The translations under genes were made by a program, and so were the position numbers. Shown here piece by piece: positions 5,294 through 11,497 of a stretch of 11,497 nucleotides of DNA. Numbering within the stretch: position 1 is the stretch's first letter; each line of letters begins with the position of its first letter. The DNA comes from an uncultured Treponema sp. (GTDB taxonomy: Bacteria; Spirochaetota; Spirochaetia; Treponematales; Treponemataceae): positions 1 through 11,497 of the forward strand of contig CAKZZR010000079.1 in the NCBI GenBank assembly GCA_937885475.1, read 5' to 3'. The notes under the pieces are model-generated. The model was not told where the DNA came from, did no database searches, and saw only the letters and a program-made list of their open reading frames with translations.

Positions 5294-5938
5294 TTAGCCG
5301 GCAAAATTGCGGATTGCCGGGCGCAGTTTTTTTGTAAGCGGCACCATAAGAACGATTTTAAGAAGATTTCCCGGAATGAACGGAAGCACAACCGCCGCAA
5401 TGACCTTTGACATGGCAAAATCCGGCTTTACGCGATGAAAGCCGATTACGCCGCACACAAAGGCTATCACGGTTGCCACAACAGCGGCAAGCGTAATGAA
5501 CGCCCAGTTCCATGCCTCTGCCAGCACGCGAGATTTTTTTTGTGCCTGCGCTTCCGCCTCATCCGCCAGCTCAGCTTCCTCAATTGAATTCAAGGCTGAC
5601 GCACCGTCGCGCACAAAAAGCCGCACGATAAGACCGCCCGCAACTGCCGCCAAAAAATAGCCGACCAAAAATCCGCCGGTAGGACCGTACAGAATGACGT
5701 TTATTCCCGCCTTTCCGGTAAAAACAGGTAGACCCATGCAGCCCAGCGCCAAAAAAACAAGCACCGCAAGAGCGCCGTACACCGGTCCAAGCAAAAGTCC
5801 GCAGAGCATGCTCATCATATCCTGCACGGCAATCGGAATTCCTCCCGGAAGAGGAATCTGAATGAACGACCCCGCCGCCGTAAATGCCGCAAACAGCGCA
5901 ACCAGCACCGCTTTTTTTCCAAATGTATTACGATTCAT
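5294..5938 (-). CDS. bioY: Biotin transporter substrate-binding (S) component BioY
   Basis: This 214-residue integral membrane protein captures biotin. I chose the ATG at 5938 over an upstream in-frame ATG at 6031 because MNRNTFGKKAVLVALFAAFT is the normal BioY start, a GAGG ribosome-binding site precedes it, and the upstream stretch contains the operator. Family motifs are IPIAVQDMMSMLCGLLLGP, LPVFTGKAGI, GPTGGFLVGY (85-94) and LPFIPGNLLK (185-194); the last usually reads PGDxLK, so Asn replaces Asp at 191. A charged, Ala/Glu-rich insert at about 111-139 separates two membrane helices and makes the protein longer than the usual ~190 residues. BioYMN together form a complete tripartite importer. 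No biotin-synthesis gene is visible in this window. Confidence 0.92.
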   Translation of the reverse strand: MNRNTFGKKAVLVALFAAFTAAGSFIQIPLPGGIPIAVQDMMSMLCGLLLGPVYGALAVLVFLALGCMGLPVFTGKAGINVILYGPTGGFLVGYFLAAVAGGLIVRLFVRDGASALNSIEEAELADEAEAQAQKKSRVLAEAWNWAFITLAAVVATVIAFVCGVIGFHRVKPDFAMSKVIAAVVLPFIPGNLLKIVLMVPLTKKLRPAIRNFAG

Positions 5939-5974
5939 AATTGTAAACCTCTTTTTTTTAAAAGGGTAACAATT
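5939..5974 (-). promoter_or_regulatory. BirA (biotin repressor) operator upstream of bioY
   Basis: On the plus strand, TTGTAAACC (5941-5949) and GGGTAACAA (5964-5972) form an inverted repeat with a 14-nt spacer. Flanking AATT bases on each side extend the symmetry. This matches the known BirA site (TTGTAAACC, 14-16 nt, GGTTTACAA). A TATAAT lies directly next to it on the minus strand (5977-5972), so BirA-biotinyl-AMP would block transcription when biotin is plentiful. The operator abuts the bioY start codon. Confidence 0.85.
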
Positions 5975-6005
5975 ATACAAGGCGGCTGTCAATAGAATTC
6001 GGCAT

Positions 6006-6036
6006 AAAAAAAGCAGTGGATTTTTAATCACACTGC
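6006..6036 (-). terminator. Intrinsic terminator after the S1-domain gene
   Basis: Read on the minus strand, GCAGTG pairs with CACTGC, with an inner GATT/AATC pairing around a short A-rich loop. Seven T follow (plus-strand A at 6006-6012). It lies about 25 bases past the stop of the S1-domain gene and separates it from the bioYMN promoter. Confidence 0.8.
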
Positions 6037-6061
6037 CTTCTGCTACATCTTGGCTATTTAC

Positions 6062-7156
6062 TTATTTTTTAAGCAACGCTGCAAACGGATTGTATGTCTC
6101 GCCGTCGTCGTCGCTGTGAGTACTGAAATATGCGCTTGCGTTTTCGTCCTGTTCGGTTGAGGTGCTTGGCACAAGCGAAATGCGCTTGTTTGCCGCGTCA
6201 ATTTCCTTTATCACAACGGACATAGCCTGACCAACGCTGAACTTTTTCTTAAGGTTTGTGTTGCGGTCAACGCCCAATGCCGAAATATGAACCAAACCGT
6301 CAATTCCCTTGTCAAGATTGATGAACACGCCAAAGTCCGCCACGCGGCTTATTTTTCCGTCAATTTTTTGTCCTTTGCTGAATTTTTCGGCTACGGAATC
6401 CCATGGGTCGGCAATAAGCGCCTTAAGGCTTACAGAAACGCGCTCCTTGCTCCAGTCCGCATTGATGACCTTTGCCGTAACTTCCTGTCCAACCTCAAGA
6501 AAGGCAGAAAGGTCGTTCACGCGCTCAAGCGCAACCTCAGAAATAGGCAGCAGCACCTGGAATCCGTCAACGTCAACAAACGCGCCAAAGCTTTGCAGGG
6601 ATTTTACGGTTCCCGTTACAATGGAGCCAACGGCAATTTTCTGGCTAAGCCCCGCAAGCTGCCCCTTATGCTCTTCTTCCAGAACGGCGCGGTTTGAAAC
6701 CAGCAGGTTCTTTCCGTTTTCCTTATATTCCTGAATGATGAATGTGAGCGTGCGTCCTACAAAATACGATGGCTCTTCCTTCTGGCGAAATCCCATCTGC
6801 GAATACGGACAGAACGCGCGCACGCCACCAACGCGAACCTCAAAGCCGCCCTTTATTTCCTTCTCAACATGACCTTCTACCGGAATGCGGTTTTTGAACG
6901 CATTCTCAAGCATTGAATTGTCAGCCGTGTCGCCCGCAATTTTGGTGGTAAAACGCATCTCGCCGTTTTTTTCGCCAATAAAGAACGCCTTAATCTTGTC
7001 GCCTTCTTTTACCGAAAGCGCCCCTGTCTCGTCAGCAAATTCCGCCGCCGAAACAACGCCCTCGCTTTTTGCGCTCAAATCAATGAACACCGTGTCGCCG
7101 CTTACCGCAACGACGGTTGATTCTATTTCCTGGCCGGGTGTAAGTTTTTCAAACAT
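6062..7156 (-). CDS. Four-domain S1 RNA-binding protein (ribosomal protein S1-like)
   Basis: The 364-residue protein is built of four OB-fold S1 domains at about 4-72, 87-160, 174-247 and 259-330. The last two are closest to consensus: GSIVTGTVKSLQSFGAFVDV with LLPISEV, and GQKIDGKISRVADFGVFINL with GLVHISAL. The tail (about 331-364) is acidic and Ser-rich. Proteins of this type bind single-stranded mRNA and act in translation initiation or RNA turnover. It is shorter than the six-domain S1 of Proteobacteria, so I give no gene symbol; spirochaetes usually have another, longer S1. GGATT lies before the ATG. It starts 47 bases after metF on the same strand. A TATACT at 7200-7195 could give it a promoter of its own, but the matching -35 is weak. 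A good terminator follows. Confidence 0.85.
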   Translation of the reverse strand: MFEKLTPGQEIESTVVAVSGDTVFIDLSAKSEGVVSAAEFADETGALSVKEGDKIKAFFIGEKNGEMRFTTKIAGDTADNSMLENAFKNRIPVEGHVEKEIKGGFEVRVGGVRAFCPYSQMGFRQKEEPSYFVGRTLTFIIQEYKENGKNLLVSNRAVLEEEHKGQLAGLSQKIAVGSIVTGTVKSLQSFGAFVDVDGFQVLLPISEVALERVNDLSAFLEVGQEVTAKVINADWSKERVSVSLKALIADPWDSVAEKFSKGQKIDGKISRVADFGVFINLDKGIDGLVHISALGVDRNTNLKKKFSVGQAMSVVIKEIDAANKRISLVPSTSTEQDENASAYFSTHSDDDGETYNPFAALLKK

Positions 7157-7203
7157 ATATAATCCTTTTGCTTATGCAGCATTTATTTTTATTCAGTATA
7201 GCA

Positions 7204-8103
7204 TTAGTTCAATTCTTTTTTAACTGGTTGAGCGATGAACAGGCTTCGCGTTGCCTCGTTGATTTTGCGGGCAACATATGGGTTGTTCATCGTATACAGG
7301 TGAACGCCGTCCACTCCGTTGGTCACAAGGTCGGCAATCTGGTCAATGGCGTAGGCAATTCCCGCGTCGCGGATTGCCTCTGGCTCATTTTCGTAGCGTT
7401 CCATCATGCGCACGAACTTTTTGGGCAGAACGGCATTCGTCATGCTGACCATACGTTCAATTGACTTTTTATTTGTCGCCGGCATGATTCCCGCCTCAAT
7501 AGGAACATTGATTCCCGCAATCTGGCAGCGCTCAAGGAACGTATAGAATTTTTCATTATCAAAAAAAAGCTGGCTCAAAAGATGTTCCGCTCCTGCGTCA
7601 ACCTTTGCTTTAAGCGCTCGAATGTCGCTCACCACGTTGGGAGAATTTGGGTGGCGCTCCGGGTAGCACGCGCCAATAATCTTAAAGCGCTTGCCGTCAG
7701 TTCGCTTTTCGTTAAAGTTCCGGATAAACGCAACCAAATCAGACGCGTGGGCAAAATCATTTATTGGCTCGCGACCTTCTATGCGGTCGCCGCGCAGGGC
7801 AAGAATGTTTTCTATTCCCGCCGCCTGAAACTGCTCCAGCACAAACTGTGCGTCACTTTTTGTCATGTTTATACACGGCATGTGAACGGCGCTTTCCACG
7901 CCGCAAACGTCCTTTATGCGCTTTGCAATGCTTACGGTGTTGTCGCAGTTCTCGCTTCCGCCTGCGCCGTAGGTTACGCTGATAAAGTCGGGCTTTATGT
8001 CGCTCAATTCAGAAAGCGTCGTGTATACGGTTTCTATGTTCATCGTCTTTTTAGGCGGAAAAACCTCAAAAGAAAAGGCTGTTCTGTTTGTCGTTGTAAT
8101 CAT
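7204..8103 (-). CDS. metF: 5,10-methylenetetrahydrofolate reductase
   Basis: MetF reduces 5,10-methylene-THF to 5-methyl-THF with FAD, supplying the methyl group for methionine synthesis. The 299 residues match the single-domain bacterial enzyme. Motifs are FEVFPPK at 12-18 (with the catalytic Glu), VTYGAGGS at 43-50, LALRGD at 101-106 (flavin-binding Asp), GACYPERHP at 144-152, QLFFDN at 178-183 and GIMPATNK. The frame extends 69 codons upstream, but that stretch overlaps the ettA terminator and has no family similarity, so I start at the ATG at 8103. No ribosome-binding site precedes that ATG, and a good promoter places the transcription start at or next to it, so the mRNA may be leaderless. 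The cytosolic enzyme appears complete. Confidence 0.93.
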   Translation of the reverse strand: MITTTNRTAFSFEVFPPKKTMNIETVYTTLSELSDIKPDFISVTYGAGGSENCDNTVSIAKRIKDVCGVESAVHMPCINMTKSDAQFVLEQFQAAGIENILALRGDRIEGREPINDFAHASDLVAFIRNFNEKRTDGKRFKIIGACYPERHPNSPNVVSDIRALKAKVDAGAEHLLSQLFFDNEKFYTFLERCQIAGINVPIEAGIMPATNKKSIERMVSMTNAVLPKKFVRMMERYENEPEAIRDAGIAYAIDQIADLVTNGVDGVHLYTMNNPYVARKINEATRSLFIAQPVKKELN

Positions 8104-8109
8104 GGTTAA

Positions 8110-8138
8110 AATATAGCGGATTAGTGGGGTATCAGCAA
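8110..8138 (-). promoter_or_regulatory. metF promoter, predicted leaderless
   Basis: On the minus strand, TTGCTG (8138-8133) is followed after exactly 17 nt by TATATT (8115-8110). Only six bases (TTAACC) then precede the metF ATG at 8103, so transcription should begin at or within a base or two of the start codon. Confidence 0.6.
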
Positions 8139-8146
8139 GACAGCAG

Positions 8147-8186
8147 AAAATGAAAGCGGCAGAAAGGAAGTTTTCCGTCCTGCCGC
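8147..8186 (-). terminator. Terminator after ettA
   Basis: GCGGCAG (minus strand 8186-8180) pairs with CTGCCGC (8162-8156). An inner GGAA/TTCC pairing shortens the loop, and a T-rich stretch (TTTCATTTT) follows. The T-tract is interrupted, so termination may be partial. It sits just upstream of the metF promoter. Confidence 0.6.
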
Positions 8187-8209
8187 CTTGCATGGGTTCT
8201 GAATGACGC

Positions 8210-9946
8210 CTAGCGCGAAAGTTTTCTGTATACAGTTCGCTTTGGAACGCCTGCTTCTTCTCCAAACTGTTCTTTTTTCCATTCGGCGTATTCAGACCAG
8301 TTTCCTTCAAAGAATCTTACTTCGGAATTGTTCTCGAATGCAAGGATGTGGGTGCAGATGCGGTCAAGGAACCAGCGGTCGTGGCTTACAACCATTGCAC
8401 AACCGGCAAAGTCTTCAAGAGCTTCTTCCAAGGCACGAACTGTCTGAACGTCAAGGTCGTTAGTAGGTTCGTCGAACAAGAGAACGTTTCCAGCCTCTTT
8501 AAGCATCATGCCAAGGTTAAGGCGGTTCTTTTCTCCGCCACTAAGCACGCTCACCTTTTTGTTCTGATCCGGACCTGCAAAGTTGAACCATCCGCAGTAA
8601 GCGTGGGCGTTTACTTCGCGAACGCCGCCTTCAAGGGCTCGGCCTTTTTCGTCTACGGCGCCAAGCTTAATCATGTCTGCTCCACCGCCAAGGGTTTCGT
8701 AAACGGTCTTGTTTTCGTCCAAGCCAGTGCGCATCTGATCCACATAAACTAGTTTTACGGTTGAACCGATTTTAATTTCGCCGCTGTCAGGTTTTTCGCC
8801 GCCAGGTAAGCCTGCCGCATCAACAATCATCTTGAATAAAGTTGTCTTACCGGCACCGTTAGGACCGACGATTCCCACGATTGCACCAGCCGGAATATGA
8901 ACATTAAGCTTGTCGAACAAAAGCTTGTCGCCAAAAGATTTTGTAAGGTTTTCAATGTCGATTACCTGATTACCCAAACGAGGACCAGCCGGAATACTAA
9001 TCTGTGTATCCTTAAGCTGCTGTTTTGAACCCTGACTCATAAGCTCGTTGTAGCGTGTGATGTGTTCCTTGTGTTTTGCCTGACGGCCCTTTGCACCCAT
9101 GTGAATCCAATCCAACTCGCGCTGAATTTCCTTCTGGCGGGCAGACTCGCTCTTGTTTTCAAGGCGCATTCGTTCTGCCTTCTGTTCAAGCCAACTGGAA
9201 TAGTTACCCTTGAACGGATAGCCTTCGCCACGGTCAAGCTCAAGAATCCAGCCTGCAACTTCGTCAAGAAAGTAGCGGTCGTGGGTAACTGCAATTACAG
9301 TTCCAGGATAATCGTGAAGGTGTTTTTCAAGCCAGGCAACAGTTTCTGCATCAAGATGGTTCGTAGGTTCGTCTAAAAGAAGGATGTCCGGCTTTTGAAG
9401 AAGAAGTCGGCACAATGCAACGCGGCGGCGTTCACCACCACTAAGAACATCCACAACCTGGTCTGCAGGAGGGCAACGCAAAGCGTCCATTGCAAGCTCA
9501 AGGTTGTTGTCCAAGTTCCATGCATCAAGGGCATCAAGCTTTTCCTGAACCTCGCCCTGACGAGCGCAAAGCTTGTCTATATCTGCATCCGGGTCTCCGA
9601 ACGCTTCGTTAATCTGGTCAAATTCTGCAAGAAGGTCAGTTATTTCTTTTACGCCTTCTTTTACGGTTTCCATAACAGTTTTTCCAGGTGTAAGCTCCGG
9701 TTCCTGCTCAAGATAACCGATTGTATATCCTGGTGCCAAAGTAGTTTCGCCAGAAAAATCAGTGTCTTTTCCTGCCAAAATCTTAAAAAGGCTTGATTTA
9801 CCAGAACCGTTAGGTCCGATTACACCGATTTTTGCTCCATAATAGTAAGAGATGCTTACATCCTTAAGAACAACCTTTGTTCCATAAGCACGAGTTACAC
9901 GATCCATTGTGTATATGATTTTTTTATCGTCAAAAGTTTTTGCCAT
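8210..9946 (-). CDS. ettA: ABC-F translation factor EttA (energy-dependent translational throttle A)
   Basis: The 578-residue protein has two ABC ATPase domains and no membrane segments. EttA binds the ribosomal E site and gates early elongation according to the ATP/ADP state. Domain 1 has Walker A GPNGSGKS (44-51), signature LSGGERRR (168-175) and Walker B ILLLDEPTNHLD (188-199) with Glu 193. Domain 2 has GPNGAGKT (361-368), LSGGEKNR (468-475) and VLLFDEPTNDLD (488-499) with Glu 493. The DEPTNxLD pattern in both is diagnostic of ABC-F. An arm insertion at about 90-145 and the charged linker at about 255-305 (IHMGAKGRQAK) match EttA specifically. It is slightly longer than the E. coli protein (555). 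It is divergent from the beta-barrel gene, sharing a 92-bp intergenic region. Its own ribosome-binding site is weak. Confidence 0.94.
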   Translation of the reverse strand: MAKTFDDKKIIYTMDRVTRAYGTKVVLKDVSISYYYGAKIGVIGPNGSGKSSLFKILAGKDTDFSGETTLAPGYTIGYLEQEPELTPGKTVMETVKEGVKEITDLLAEFDQINEAFGDPDADIDKLCARQGEVQEKLDALDAWNLDNNLELAMDALRCPPADQVVDVLSGGERRRVALCRLLLQKPDILLLDEPTNHLDAETVAWLEKHLHDYPGTVIAVTHDRYFLDEVAGWILELDRGEGYPFKGNYSSWLEQKAERMRLENKSESARQKEIQRELDWIHMGAKGRQAKHKEHITRYNELMSQGSKQQLKDTQISIPAGPRLGNQVIDIENLTKSFGDKLLFDKLNVHIPAGAIVGIVGPNGAGKTTLFKMIVDAAGLPGGEKPDSGEIKIGSTVKLVYVDQMRTGLDENKTVYETLGGGADMIKLGAVDEKGRALEGGVREVNAHAYCGWFNFAGPDQNKKVSVLSGGEKNRLNLGMMLKEAGNVLLFDEPTNDLDVQTVRALEEALEDFAGCAMVVSHDRWFLDRICTHILAFENNSEVRFFEGNWSEYAEWKKEQFGEEAGVPKRTVYRKLSR

Positions 9947-9993
9947 ACTTTTACTGTATCATGAAACGCTGGATTGTTTCTACTGCGTGGGTG

Positions 9994-9999
9994 TATAAT
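9994..9999 (+). promoter_or_regulatory. -10 element for the beta-barrel gene
   Basis: A perfect TATAAT lies 39 bases before the ATG at 10039, preceded directly by TG. No good -35 is seen at 17 nt; TTGTTT at 9974-9979 is too close. It lies in the divergent ettA/beta-barrel intergenic region. Confidence 0.45.
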
Positions 10000-10038
10000 A
10001 TATTGAAGAGAATGAATCATTTTGTTCAAGGAAATTAC

Positions 10039-11403
10039 ATGAAACGAATTTTTTACGGCATTATGCTTGCCGTTGCTGTAAGCGGCGCGGCGTTCGCTCA
10101 AAAACTTACCATAAAGAATATATTCGGCGCGGACAAAGACGAACTGTTCGGCGACTACGACCTTTTTACGCAGACCAAGGAAACCGACTACAACGGCGAC
10201 ACAAAAAGCGAGGACGTTTTTTTGCTGGGCGACCGGCTTCAGGCAGACTACAAAAGCAAGATTCTGAGCGGAAGACTCCGGCTCGACATGCTCTATAAGA
10301 ATGCCGACGAGGACACCGCGGACTTCGTAATGGCTCCGTCAGGCTTTATTCACTTTACGCCGATAAAGCAGCTTGGCTTTGCCGCGGGAAACAATTTTTT
10401 TAGCCATTTTGCCATTCCGTCCTGCTACCTTGCCGCCGCAGATGAAACCACAAAATACGGACGCTTGCTTACCGACTCACTGGGGCACGAGGAATATTGG
10501 ACGACCGGCAACGCCGCCATCTACGGCACCGCATTTGCCAGCGGCATAACCAGCGAATGGGGCGGCGGAAAGCACGACCCCTATTACGCGCGGGCTGCAG
10601 CAGGAAGCACCCTCTACACGGATTTTGACGGCGAAACGGAATACGCCATAGATGCCGGAATAAACATAGGCATTCCAAGCAGCTTTGATTTTGGCGCGAC
10701 AGCCCACGACCTTACCCATGACGACCGCAAGTTAGGCGTATTCGCGGGGCTTACCGCCGTACCGAACCTTATCCTTAACGCGGGCTTTTACTACAACTTC
10801 ACCGCCAGCGACTATCTGCCAGAAGCGCGCGTAACCCGCAAGGACGACGACGGCAATTATTACGACAAATTCAAAAAGCAGAAGACAAAATATGCGCTGG
10901 GCATAAGCGGCGGCTACACGTTCAAGGACGCAGGCTTTGGCATTTTTGCCGACGTTATCTCAGGCCTTACCAACGAATACATAGATGAAATTGAATGGTG
11001 CGACAACGACGGCAACACCGTAGAAACAAAGACAACCACCATCGTGCGTGGCTCCACAATCGTAAAATACAAGCAGGACAAAAATGGCGTGTACAAGGCA
11101 AAGCGCACTGACGAGTTCTCGCATTCCGCCATTCCGCTGTACAGCCAGCTGCGCCTTACCTACGACGTTGCCGAAGATTTGAACGTCGCCCTGAACGTAA
11201 AGCTCCGCACGATGATAAACGACGGCTCGCAGACGTGGCTTACGCTCTATCCGCATGCAACGTTTGCCCTGCCGGACGCGTTTGGCGACATAAAAGCGGG
11301 ATTGCGCTTTGATATGAACCTTACGCGCTATGACGAAGGCTTCTCGGGCTTTTCAATTCCGGTAACATACACATATAAATTTAAAAAGGATTTTAGAAAG
11401 TAG
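10039..11403 (+). CDS. Probable secreted outer-membrane beta-barrel protein, family not recognised
   Basis: I start at the ATG at 10039, which has AAGGAAA seven bases upstream and begins a clean signal peptide (MKRIFYGIMLAVAVSGAAFA, cleavage before QKL). An upstream in-frame ATG at 9940 would bury the signal and overlap ettA. The mature ~434 residues have no hydrophobic helices. They show alternating short strands ending in aromatics, such as RLRLDMLYK, YALGISGGYTF, LRLTYDVAEDLNVALNVKLR and FSIPVTYTYKF, separated by Asp/Gly/Asn/Lys-rich turns. This is the pattern of porin-like barrels in spirochaete outer membranes. The region 10840-11110 (residues ~270-355) is especially charged, as expected of a long surface loop. 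I do not recognise the family. Localisation is inferred from the signal peptide and strand pattern; a periplasmic protein is the alternative. Confidence 0.7.
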   Translation: MKRIFYGIMLAVAVSGAAFAQKLTIKNIFGADKDELFGDYDLFTQTKETDYNGDTKSEDVFLLGDRLQADYKSKILSGRLRLDMLYKNADEDTADFVMAPSGFIHFTPIKQLGFAAGNNFFSHFAIPSCYLAAADETTKYGRLLTDSLGHEEYWTTGNAAIYGTAFASGITSEWGGGKHDPYYARAAAGSTLYTDFDGETEYAIDAGINIGIPSSFDFGATAHDLTHDDRKLGVFAGLTAVPNLILNAGFYYNFTASDYLPEARVTRKDDDGNYYDKFKKQKTKYALGISGGYTFKDAGFGIFADVISGLTNEYIDEIEWCDNDGNTVETKTTTIVRGSTIVKYKQDKNGVYKAKRTDEFSHSAIPLYSQLRLTYDVAEDLNVALNVKLRTMINDGSQTWLTLYPHATFALPDAFGDIKAGLRFDMNLTRYDEGFSGFSIPVTYTYKFKKDFRK

Positions 11404-11440
11404 AACTAAACATGCGGGGAAAATAGCGCAAAGGAGATTT

Positions 11441-11497
11441 TTGGCTTTCAAAAACACTCTGATTGTGGATGCCGCGAAAGCGGCATGTCTTATAGTT
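11441..11497 (+). CDS. Possible start of a further gene, cut by window end
   Basis: AAGGAG at 11431-11436 is followed closely by a TTG at 11441, from which the frame stays open to the window end (19 codons, MAFKNTLIVDAAKAACLIV). An in-frame GTG at 11465 is an alternative start. The gap from ribosome-binding site to TTG is short. The fragment is too small to assign a function. Confidence 0.35.
   Translation, partial: MAFKNTLIVDAAKAACLIV
11469..11486. repeat. Perfect hairpin with GAAA loop
   Basis: ATGCCGC (11469-11475), loop GAAA and GCGGCAT (11480-11486) form a perfect 7-bp stem. No T-tract follows within the window, so it is not a clear terminator. It may lie inside the start of the next gene or be a small intergenic palindrome. 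Confidence 0.5.

Noticed and set aside
4514..5410. Long plus-strand open frame (298 codons) opposite bioM/bioY
   Set aside because: It is antisense to genes with complete ABC ATPase and BioY motifs. Its translation is Arg/His/Lys-rich with no recognisable motif, typical of a shadow frame.
5987..5992. TTGACA (minus strand) upstream of bioY as a -35 box
   Set aside because: It is only nine bases from the TATAAT at 5977-5972, too close for a normal promoter. The real -35 is unclear.
7582..8109. Plus-strand open frame opposite metF
   Set aside because: It has no ribosome-binding site or family motif and fully overlaps a well-supported metF.
11469..11486. Intrinsic terminator for the beta-barrel gene
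   Set aside because: The hairpin is perfect but no T-tract follows, and it lies within a plausible new reading frame.

Overview
The window most likely comes from a host-associated spirochaete of the Treponema type. This is an inference from gene style: a biotin ECF transporter run, a stand-alone four-domain S1 protein, a secreted DUF362 protein, and a large Ala/Gly/Asp-rich signal-peptide beta-barrel candidate without a recognised family. No rRNA, tRNA or CRISPR array is visible.

Layout. (1) 1-487 holds two small frames with a 4-nt ATGA overlap. Each looks like the front of one gene joined to the tail of another: an alpha/beta hydrolase missing its nucleophile elbow, then a hexapeptide-acetyltransferase tail. 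(2) About 490-2760 is strikingly AT-rich against GC-richer flanks and looks acquired. It carries an XRE regulator fused to a decayed ImmA/IrrE-like domain (612-1943), behind a promoter wrapped by a perfect 10-bp inverted repeat, followed by a type III toxin-antitoxin locus. In that locus a strong promoter drives a roughly 65-nt RNA with an H-type pseudoknot and a terminator hairpin, followed directly by a ToxN/AbiQ-family endoribonuclease (2088-2612). (3) 2772-3801 is a secreted DUF362 gene broken by a frameshift at a double hairpin, with its 3' end replaced by a long palindromic repeat. (4) On the minus strand, 5938-3828 is a bioY-bioM-bioN biotin importer operon under a recognisable BirA operator. 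(5) Also on the minus strand are a four-S1-domain RNA-binding protein (7156-6062), metF (8103-7204, apparently leaderless) and the ABC-F translation factor ettA (9946-8210). (6) On the plus strand, 10039-11403 is a probable outer-membrane beta-barrel protein, and a further gene probably starts near 11441.

The core genes (ettA, metF, S1, bioYMN) are ordinary housekeeping. The accessory interest is in the first 3.8 kb, where a short AT-rich island with a phage-defence-type toxin-antitoxin locus sits among truncated and chimeric genes and palindromic repeats. The most unusual element is the type III antitoxin RNA. It appears to carry only one complete pseudoknot unit plus a 5-nt echo 44 nt downstream, whereas described type III antitoxins are tandem repeats. 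Whether the adjacent regulator with the dead ImmA-like domain belongs to the same system is open.
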